From Dermacentor variabilis (Eukaryota > Arthropoda > Arachnida > Ixodida > Ixodidae), in contig NC_134576.1 of assembly GCF_050947875.1 (NCBI RefSeq), positions 55,494,255-55,558,254 of the forward strand: DNA of 64,000 nt, written 5' to 3'. Shown piece after piece: positions 56,664 to 64,000 of this stretch. Both the position numbers and the translations under genes were made by a program. Numbering within the stretch: position 1 is the first letter of the stretch; every line of letters begins with the position of its first letter. Under the pieces are notes generated by a model. The model did not search any database and had not been told where the DNA came from. It saw only the letters and a program-made list of their open reading frames with translations.

Positions 56664-58204
56664 AGAATCGTGTTAACTGCAAGAAGCAACTTTTAAAAAA
56701 AATCCGTAAAACTTATTAATCATGACCGCATACATCGAACCTCCTTCTGCACGTGCATTCGATATATCGAAGAATGGGCAGCGCCGTGCCTCCGCGGGTT
56801 GGGACGTGTTCACCGGGAAGTGCACGGCGTGCGGCTCTGTGCGTCTGGTCGAAACTTCCCACGCAGACAAAATGTTGATCTTACGCCAACAGCATTCCGC
56901 TTACATGGCAATGCTGGTTGGATCGCCACGAACCGTGTATCCCCGAGAAGGGCGAGCGCGTCGGGCACACGAAGAGCGAGGGGTACCGTCTGCCGTCAAA
57001 TGAAACCTTGGTCAGCGGAGAACATTATTGAAGCTATATAGTGCGCGCCAAGCCGTCCAGTCATCACAATTCAGGCTCGCACATCCGGTTCTATACCGCA
57101 CTGCGCGACTCCCCCCTTTTCGTTTCTCTTCTGGTTCTCTCTTACTTCAAAGCGAGGTAAGAAAATCAGAGGACACCCAAGCACTTCGTACGAGTTGCGA
57201 ATGCGAAAGCATTAATGTGCAATTGAACGCTAGTGAGCGGTCCTTCGGGTTACGAACCTCTCGCGGGCAAGCGAGCGCGTTCTGACGTTGGCGCGTTTTG
57301 ATTTGGCCTTGCCGAAGCCGCGCGGTCAGAACGCAGGCGAGAGCTGGCGCGGACTAGGAACGCGCGTATAACGCGGGCCTCCGAGAGCGAGGGTGACGTG
57401 GCGTCGCGGCCACGCCCTCTCCCCTCACGCAACACCTGGCGCGCTTTCGCGGCAGCAGCTGATCCCGTTCGTTCGATCTGCTCCGTCGAGGAGCGCTCGT
57501 GACCTGGCGTCGCAGCCAATGGGAATTCGCCTGCCGTTTCACTGCTACAGGCGACAGACGCCGGTTTCCTCGCTCACTGGGCCATTTGGCGCTTGCGCAC
57601 CAAAAATCGAAGAAAACGGAAGCTAAAATATCACGCAGCATAGGACGAGTATTATCGCCCAGTGCGGCGAAACCGTATGTGCTATCGGCAATGAAACGCA
57701 AGCAGCGGCATGCGTTGTACAGTTTGAGCAATCATCATTATCTGGGCCGCCGTATTTTCTCACTTTAAAAGCGAACCAGAACAGAAACGAAAAAAGAGTT
57801 CGGCAGCACGTTACACACATGTAACACGTGAAGGTGAAAACCTGCTGCACACGTGGTAATGCATTAAGTTATACGATCGGATGGGTCGGACAGAACAAGC
57901 TGCGGTGTGAAGTAAACGCATGGCGTTGTAGGTCGACCTCCTCAATGACACGTGCGGGCACCTAATGCACTACCTAAAGGTTCCTTCGTTCTTTCCTTCC
58001 TTCGTTCTTTTTATCGTTTTTTTTATTCATGTTCATCCATTGCATCTTTGCTTGCTTACGGAGGTACGACCCATTCCTGATGATGATCTTTTTTTGCTTC
58101 ACTGGACTAGACGCCGGTTTTTTCGGGTATGAGTCATTGCAACGAGCCACTTAAGGCTTTGGCCTTAAAATTCGTCAGTCTCGTTAGATGGTAACGTAAT
58201 GGTT
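56664..58204. other. no recognised gene
   Basis: A 93-residue + frame at 56722-57003 has a single CTACG pair and no family match. GC-rich at 57240-57560 with a 10-bp inverted pair GCGTTCTGAC/GTCAGAACGC. T-rich tetranucleotide run near 57985-58015. Confidence 0.4.
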
Positions 58205-58640
58205 TCTTCTTTTTATAGTTGTTTACTTCATTTTGCCTGAGAACGGCAGAAACAGTGAACGGTTATCAGCACTTCGTCTGTCTCAGTCATGTCGCGTTGT
58301 CCAGCGCCGTTACTCGTTATCTTCAGACATGTACCAAGCAGCCCAAGTCAGCATGTTATTAAAATGAACGGAGCATATTTTGCTGCCCAAGTGAAACGTT
58401 TGTGGTTGGCCATCAAGGCGAAACGGCTTCGAATGCTTAAGCGTGTTTGTTTACACCAAGATAACGCACCGGTGCGCAAGTTTACGATTGCAATAGCTGG
58501 CAGAGTCCTGTAGGTTCGAACTGCTTCCACACTCCCTACGCGCCCATATTTGGCTCCCCCAGACTTTCATATTTTCCGTAAGCTCCAGTAACACTCAGCT
58601 GGAACCCATTTTCTGTCAGATGATGACTACATGCGGTGGA
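58205..58640 (+). pseudogene. mariner-type transposase fossil
   Basis: In one + frame: YFAAQVKRLWLAIKAKRLRM, LKRVCLHQDNAPV, then a stop at 58511, then RPYLAPPDFHIFRKLQ, another stop, and HSAGTHFLSDDDYM. LHQDNA holds the second catalytic aspartate of mariner transposases and PYLAPPDFH the third; about 33 positions separate them, near the D34D spacing of the family. The N-terminal half is not recognisable. Dead copy of a cut-and-paste transposon. Confidence 0.75.
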
Positions 58641-58699
58641 GAACTCTCAATGCGAAACCATTATATGCCACGTTGCGCGAAAATCCGTCGGCGGCGGCG

Positions 58700-58932
58700 G
58701 CGTGGCCGAGCGATGGTACCAAAAATAACCGGCCGTGCAGAGAGTATACACACGTCAAAAATGCTCGGACTGACGTCAAATTTCTCAGGGAGCTTCTTTG
58801 AAACAAAGAAAATTAACGGCTTTGAAAAGAAAACTTCGTACATTTCGGCGTGGGTGGGAATCGAGCCCGCCTCTCCGTGGTGCGAGAGCAGCACGCTTCC
58901 CCGACGTCACGGTTCTGGCTGACCAGAGGAGG
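58700..58932 (-). mobile_element. third SINE type, tRNA-like head with CGGGCTCGATTCCC
   Basis: Minus strand: GGTCAGCCAGAACCGTGACG, AAGCGTGCTGCTCTCGCACC and GGCGGGCTCGATTCCCACCC (B box) form a tRNA-like head. The following sequence is a body different from the other SINEs, reaching about 58700. Tentative. Confidence 0.5.
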
Positions 58933-58933
58933 G

Positions 58934-59090
58934 CCTAGTGCGTGCGTCACTGCACACGTCACGTCGCCGCCATCTGGCTGATACTCCTAGTGCGTGCGTC
59001 ATTGAGCACGTGACGGCGCAGCCAATGGGGAGGAGGTGGCGTCACGTGTTGGGTGTATAAAATGAGTGCGCAGCCACCCGCGGGTCACTT
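58934..59090 (+). promoter_or_regulatory. promoter-like block with repeated module, E-box, CCAAT and TATA
   Basis: CCTAGTGCGTGCGTCA occurs at 58934 and 58986. After the second copy come CACGTG (59007), CCAAT (59022), GTCACGTG (59041) and TATAAA (59056), in the order and spacing of a polymerase II promoter; a start would be near 59085. No coding exon is recognised downstream, so it may drive a repeat or be a relic of an LTR. Confidence 0.4.
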
Positions 59091-60069
59091 GGTCTTCGGT
59101 TTTCATCGGTGATGTCTCTACTGCGATGGACTCTCGATGCCATGTCACGAGTATATATGAAATGAACCGGAGTGTGGCCAACGTATACACAAACACACAC
59201 ACATCAAATCAGCAGAAAGAACTTTAATGCATGTCTAAAATATCAATCGAAAACATTCTGCCAAAGGGACTCTAATGATTTCGCATTTCCACACGTAAGC
59301 AATCAAGTGACCCTGCCTATTTTTTTTTTTTTTTACATCCTACGGGGAAGGGGTAATGGGCCCGCAGCACGGGTGGAAAAAGTGTGTGGTGCTGAAAGCG
59401 GTTTACGTTGAAAAATAGTCATGTACGATTGAGCTCCTCGATCACCACCTTTCATTGCATAGGGCTAAAGTTTTTCAGTCCCCCGCAGGTATCAGTGAAA
59501 GTACAGTCAACCACACAATTTCACGGAACACGAAATCTGAGAAAAACTGCACTTCAAGCAGAAGTCGGGCGAACTGGCGCTCAAATGTCGGGATAACGAA
59601 ATCTCACTCACCTAGAAGTGCGGTCTTAGATCTCGATACCGTCGACACAAGCACGCGACCGTAGTAGGTGACGTGGCGCCTGCCTTCCATACGCTAACGA
59701 TGCACGCGCCTAGAGCCATGGCGCTCGCCGTGCTTTGTCGCGCTGATAACGGATACTGTTGTGAGGCGCTCGGTGCAAGATGACCGCCAATGGCAAATAT
59801 TTCCTGATTTCGGAACATTGCCGTGATATAAACGAGCTCCGTAAATGAGGCATGGCAGTACAAGTAGACTGCTAGGTCGACGTCGCGGAAACACATGCGC
59901 ACACGATGTCCTACATACGCGTCGACACCTTGTGTTTCCGGAAACATCTTCCGTAGCCTGCAGGGTAGCTTCACGCCTTCTTATAACACTGAACTTGTAA
60001 CACCACAGATGGTGAATACTTCAGTGACAAAGTGACGCTCGATTGCCCTCCTCGATCGCCAGGCCCTTG
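59091..60069. other. no recognised gene
   Basis: T-run near 59321-59333. At about 59502, CAGTCAACCACACAATTTCA with ACACGAAATCTGAG recalls pogo/Tigger ends. The 120-residue minus frame at 59612-59974 has no family signature. Confidence 0.4.
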
Positions 60070-60071
60070 CT

Positions 60072-60330
60072 TGCTCTGATTGGCCTATGTGGGTGACGTA
60101 GTTCCAGTGCGAAGCGGTGGAGAGACTCTCTGACGACCGCGTGCTCTGATTGGCCTATGTTGATGACGTAGTTGCAGCGCGAAGCGATGGAGAGACTCTC
60201 TGACCACTGCGTGCTCTGATTGGCCTATGTGGGTGACGTAGTTGCAGCGCGAAGCGGTGGAGAGACTCTCTGACCACTGCGTGCTCTGATTGGCCTATGT
60301 GGGTGACGTAGTTCCCGCGCGAGGCAGCCC
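60072..60330 (+). repeat. 70-bp tandem repeat, nearly four copies, each with NF-Y site and CRE half-site
   Basis: TGCTCTGATTGGCCTATGT starts units at 60072, 60142, 60212 and 60282. Each unit has CTGATTGGCC, an exact inverted CCAAT box of NF-Y type, then (G/A)TGACGTAGTT, a CRE-like half-site, 12 bp further on, and GAGAGACTCTCTGAC. The last unit stops after the TGACGTAG part. High identity between copies. Confidence 0.85.
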
Positions 60331-60377
60331 GAGCGCCCGTCTCCCTGAAGTGCGTTGGCGGGCTTAGTTGGTTGGGA

Positions 60378-60472
60378 TTCACAACGCAGTGCAACGCGAT
60401 AGGACGAGGGCAAAGAAGAAGCGCTGTGTCAGAATCCTGTCCTTGTCCTGTCGCGCTGCACCGCGTTATGAA
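60378..60472. repeat. inverted repeat with AGCGCT-containing loop
   Basis: TTCACAACGCAGTGCAACGC and GATAGGACGAGGGCA are mirrored by TCCTTGTCCTGTCGCGCTGC and ACCGCGTTATGAA at about 31 of 38 positions. The loop has GAAGCGCTGTGTCAG, similar to GCGCTCTGACCTAGCGCTCT within 9793-9921. Probably a Penelope-type or MITE terminal hairpin. Confidence 0.6.
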
Positions 60473-62116
60473 CCCCTAAGCTGCCTCTATAGCAGCGTCG
60501 CCGATACCAAGCCTGGTATCGAGGTGCCCTATAGATTTCCCGTCGAGAGGGCGCCGCGCGCCTGAACCAGAAGCAGCGTCGTAAAAAAAAGGGGGAGGAG
60601 GAACAAAAATGTCCAACTCCTGGGCGGGGCTTTCCCCTTGCCATCCCTCCGTGTAGCTTCCAGCCAACACCCCCCAGGGTTGTTTCCAGCACGCTAGTGG
60701 AGACGAGGAAGTCGCGCATCGTTGGGATACACCTTCAAGGGTACTTACAGTTGAAGGACTCGAAATATTTTCGTGGCAGTACAGTCCTTTAATAGTGAGG
60801 CAATATTGTATTCGCCGTGACACATTTTGCTCTACGTGGGTGCATCACTATCGCAGAAATGGAAATAGCACGGTACAGCTGCTACAGAAGCCGTACGGCC
60901 CTTAAATTGAGATGACAAATTTTAAAGCGCGCATGCAGCGTGGCCACGCTTACATGAAGCCGACGCGAGCGGGTCGAGTCAGAAATCGGGCTGACCGAGC
61001 CCGACGAGTCTGGGCAACGACGGCAGACAGCGTCGAGCCGAGCCATAAACACGTTCGAACAGGGCTTCCGGTTCCCTCTGCCGTGTGCAACGGCTCAACC
61101 TAATTGGTCTTGACGCTACGATGAGGTTGTACTGTACAGCGCTTGTCTTGGCGTTGTCCTGATGGTATTCCCGGTGCCGACGCACAAAAATCGCGACGTC
61201 ACAGTGGCCCCGCGCGAGGCTCGGCCTCCGACTCAATCCGACTCGACGCTTGTTCAGCCCGACCGGCTAATGTCCACCTTAAAGACTCTCTACGCACGTT
61301 CTGGACGACCAGGTTGGCGCGTGGACGGAGGGGCTTTAGTATACAGGAACGCGACAGGCACGTTCCAGCCCTACAAGCCGACCCGACCCGCTTCTGTCGG
61401 GTTCACGTAAACGACCTGTGTGCGCGCCAAGTCACGCGTTTCGTGCATGCGCAAGTGTGAAGCAGTAGAATACGTAAAGCCAAGTACGTGGGAAAATGCT
61501 GCTAGTCGTGCACCGCGACATATCTGACACATCTCGTACACGATAGATATATAGTAGGTTTGAGCACGAAATGAATCTTGCCGTAGATGTTCAAAGTTTA
61601 TTGGTGCGGCTCCTTTCTTTTTTTCGCAGACAACGTGCGCTTGTTCCGTTCGGTTCAGTCAGATTATTATCGTTGGCCGTTGTGTACCACGAAATGCGGC
61701 TTTCTGTCTCGTTATTAAACTTTGTTACTTACGTTGTTGCTCGCTAAATGTCTGTAGCGGCTTTGTTCATCTATCGCCCATGCAATGCAAGGGCTCCGTG
61801 ATCAGCGCACGGCTTCCTTAAGCTGCGTAACTGTACTGTGCCGCGTAATCGCCGTCTCGTTCGCACGCTGTCCCGGCGCGCGAAACACAATAAACACAGT
61901 CGGCGAAGCTTAATGTAAATTTCTAATGTTATTATATCGAACACCTGGAGATAGGCAAGCGATAACGAAAGAAGCGCGACACTGCGACGCATTCTTCGCT
62001 TTCTACTGTAGGAGTTACCTACGTTACGTATAGTCTTATCGTATTACCTTCTTCATTTCCGCGGCTGGTGAAAAAAGGAACACGTATAATGCATGTGCAC
62101 ATGTATGTTCGATTAC
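60473..62116. other. no recognised gene
   Basis: Has a small hairpin CGATACCA/TGGTATCG at 60502-60521 and GTCGAG/CGAGCC-rich sequence at 60965-61260 resembling that at 22815-22945. Frames up to 115 residues carry no signature. Confidence 0.4.
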
Positions 62117-62262
62117 CTGTTATCAGAGAGCGCGAAACCAAAACTGGGAGGCTGCAGCGTCACTCGGCTGCCCGATGCCGAGTGACGCAAGCAGAACGTC
62201 GTCTCGAAGGACGCTCGCTGCAGCCTCCCAATTTGTTTCGGTTTCCCGCGCTCCGATAGCAG
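62117..62262. mobile_element. MITE of about 146 bp with internal hairpin
   Basis: CTGTTATCAGAGAGCGCG and AAACCAAAACTGGGAGGCTG at the left are mirrored by CAGCCTCCCAATTTGTTTCG and CGCGCTCCGATAGCAG at the right. Between them GTCACTCGGC/GCCGAGTGAC (62159-62186) makes a second perfect 10-bp stem. CGATTACC lies outside both ends, so the true ends may be farther out. Confidence 0.65.
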
Positions 62263-63061
62263 AATTTCGCCCTGCCACGATTCCGCGGGTAATCGCACTT
62301 TTCTAGGTCAGAATGTTGATATATGGCTTGTGCGGAGAACTCGCGTCAATTTCCCCAGTTATGGTGAGACCCGCCCAAACTAAAAGCTTGAAAGATAATG
62401 TATTTTTTGCCAATTAGCGACTAATTGCCACGTAACACCCGTCAGCTCACGGGCGCCACAACTGACAGCATGTCTCTCCGAAGGAACCGTCCTTTTAGTT
62501 CAAAACTACTATCTTTAAAAGAAAAGCGAAAGAGGGCCGCTGCAGCGGAAGGAACCATGACGTGGAAATCGGAGTAGGAGGGTATGGCGAAAGCGTAATG
62601 CGGTGACGACGGCTACGAGATGGCGCCAGGGTAGGCCCGCCTTCGACGGCTGCTGTGAATCGCGCCCACGCGCTGCCTCTCGCGGTCTCCTGAGCGCCAC
62701 ACCTCGCTCCGTGTGCAACGTCCCGCAAGATGACAGACTGCGAGGTCGATGCAAATAGGTTCGCGAAGCTTCGGGCGAAAAGCGGCTCAGAACGAATTGT
62801 CACCAACATCAGCAAGGGTGGTTATGGGAGCAGCGATTTGAAGCGCGACTATGTTTGGAGGGAACAAACAATGGGAAAGAAAAAATCGTTTTTTTTAATT
62901 AAAGAGAGGCACAGTTAGATTCATTCAGCGAAAATAAGATTCCTAATGAATTTTATATATGCGTGACGAGTAAAGAAAACAACAACTCAATTTTATCATC
63001 ATCAATAAATATCTTTTTTCACGTAGTAGTTCTGCGGAAACCCGCAAGGTGGAGAGAAGTG
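62263..63061. other. no recognised gene
   Basis: Unassigned; T-run near 62890. Confidence 0.4.
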
Positions 63062-63132
63062 ATTAATAAAGGGAAAATCAGACATCCGCCCGTGCTACGA
63101 ACGGGTGCATGTCTGATTTTCCCTTTATTAAT
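63062..63132. repeat. 71-bp hairpin with perfect 24-bp arms
   Basis: ATTAATAAAGGGAAAATCAG-ACAT at 63062-63085 is mirrored perfectly at 63109-63132; an inner stem CGCCCGT/ACGGGTG adds to it. Perfect arms suggest a young MITE-like insertion or a selected structure. Confidence 0.8.
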
Positions 63133-64000
63133 ATCTTTTTTTAGCGCCCATCGTTAAGGCCGCTATCGCTTGTAAAGCAATGCAGCTTTTGAAGTGTGCA
63201 GAAAGGCGCGCTCGTAAAGTTCACCTGTTAGAATACGCCCCCCTCACTCGTTGTGCTGTTTTGCTTGTCGACGTTTGTCTGAATTCGGTGACGCGGGTAG
63301 CTTCATCGTTTCTCAACCTGTTCAGTCGAAAGTAGTCAGTTACGACCGCCAGATAATTGCTTACTTTAGTTTTTTCGTGCGACTGTGCAGGCCAACGATA
63401 GAACCAGCACTCTGCACCTATAGCGTTCGTCGGCCTCCAAACAAACTACGTTCTGGGTTGCGATTTCTACCCGCGTACGGCTGTCCTTTTCTTGCATCGC
63501 TTTCCGCGCTGAAAGCTCGAAACATTCATCAAGTCAGGCGGGTTATTTGAATATGCAGCTCTAATGGCAGGCCAGCAAAACAAATTTCGCACCTATGAGA
63601 ACAAAATGACGTCACTTCTGTTTCTAACGGATATAGCGTCACTTTTTTTTTTCTTCCTCCAGAAGTGTTCCTCCTCATACACATGGCGCCATGAACCAAC
63701 GTAGACCGCAACATCTTGTGCGATATTCTGGAAGGGGAAGGCTTAGGCGACGATTGTCTGCAGCATTTGAGAGATATTTAACTAGAAAATACAGTTTCCA
63801 TTGAATTTTGAGTGAAAACAGCCAACAGACAGTGGCAATACAGGGCCAGGAACTACCTCGGGTAAAAAAAATATTAATACTTTGGTATATGGATAAACGA
63901 AGGCAATAGATATATGGAAACACAGGAAAAAACAATAGCAGTAAAGGGGAAGAGAAATGCAGCCATAATGAAGCACAGAGCGCTATGGGGATACAATAGG
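63133..64000. other. no recognised gene
   Basis: Unassigned to the end of the window. T-run near 63643-63651. Frames are short. Confidence 0.4.

Overview
This is eukaryotic DNA, almost certainly from a hard tick (Ixodidae). Protein-coding sequence is sparse, introns are long, and interspersed repeats are dense. Three things point to a tick: tRNA-derived SINEs with the conserved tail typical of ixodid ticks (the type described as Ruka in Rhipicephalus); many degraded LINE, RTE, Penelope and palindromic MITE remnants; and a kinase gene of animal type. Genus cannot be fixed from the sequence alone.

The only cellular gene I can support is a NUAK-family (AMPK-related, SNF1-like) serine/threonine kinase on the + strand. 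Five consecutive coding exons are present: 23196-23316, 40450-40601, 42360-42545, 43477-43609 and 45779-49389. Their splice sites and reading phases fit together. They start at the VAIK lysine strand of the N-lobe and run to the stop codon. The exon with the glycine-rich loop and start codon is not in the window, so the upstream intron is at least 23.2 kb. The first complete intron is 17.1 kb. The last exon is 3.6 kb and encodes the end of the kinase domain plus a very long, probably disordered tail of about 1,170 residues. The gene's 3' UTR follows, possibly in two blocks separated by a transposon relic.

Layout: 1-23195 is repeat-rich upstream intron or intergenic DNA: SINEs, LINE and RTE tails, a Penelope-like fragment, a large foldback element, MITEs, a CpG-rich segment near 14.8-15.8 kb with a TATA box, and an array of CRE and YY1-like sites near 22.0-22.6 kb. 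23196-49389 is the NUAK exons with retroelement debris in every intron of more than 1 kb. Its 17-kb intron also holds a broken THAP zinc-finger domain inside a transposon-like structure and a 712-bp MITE flanked by TTAA. 49390-55090 is 3' UTR-like sequence with a pogo/Tigger-like relic. 55100-64000 is intergenic repeat DNA: a second copy of the large foldback family, a mariner fossil, a TATA/CCAAT promoter-like block, four 70-bp tandem units each with a NF-Y site and a CRE half-site, and small hairpin MITEs.

No rRNA, functional tRNA, CRISPR array or bacterial-type operon was seen. All repeat assignments come from reading the sequence; none was checked against a repeat library.
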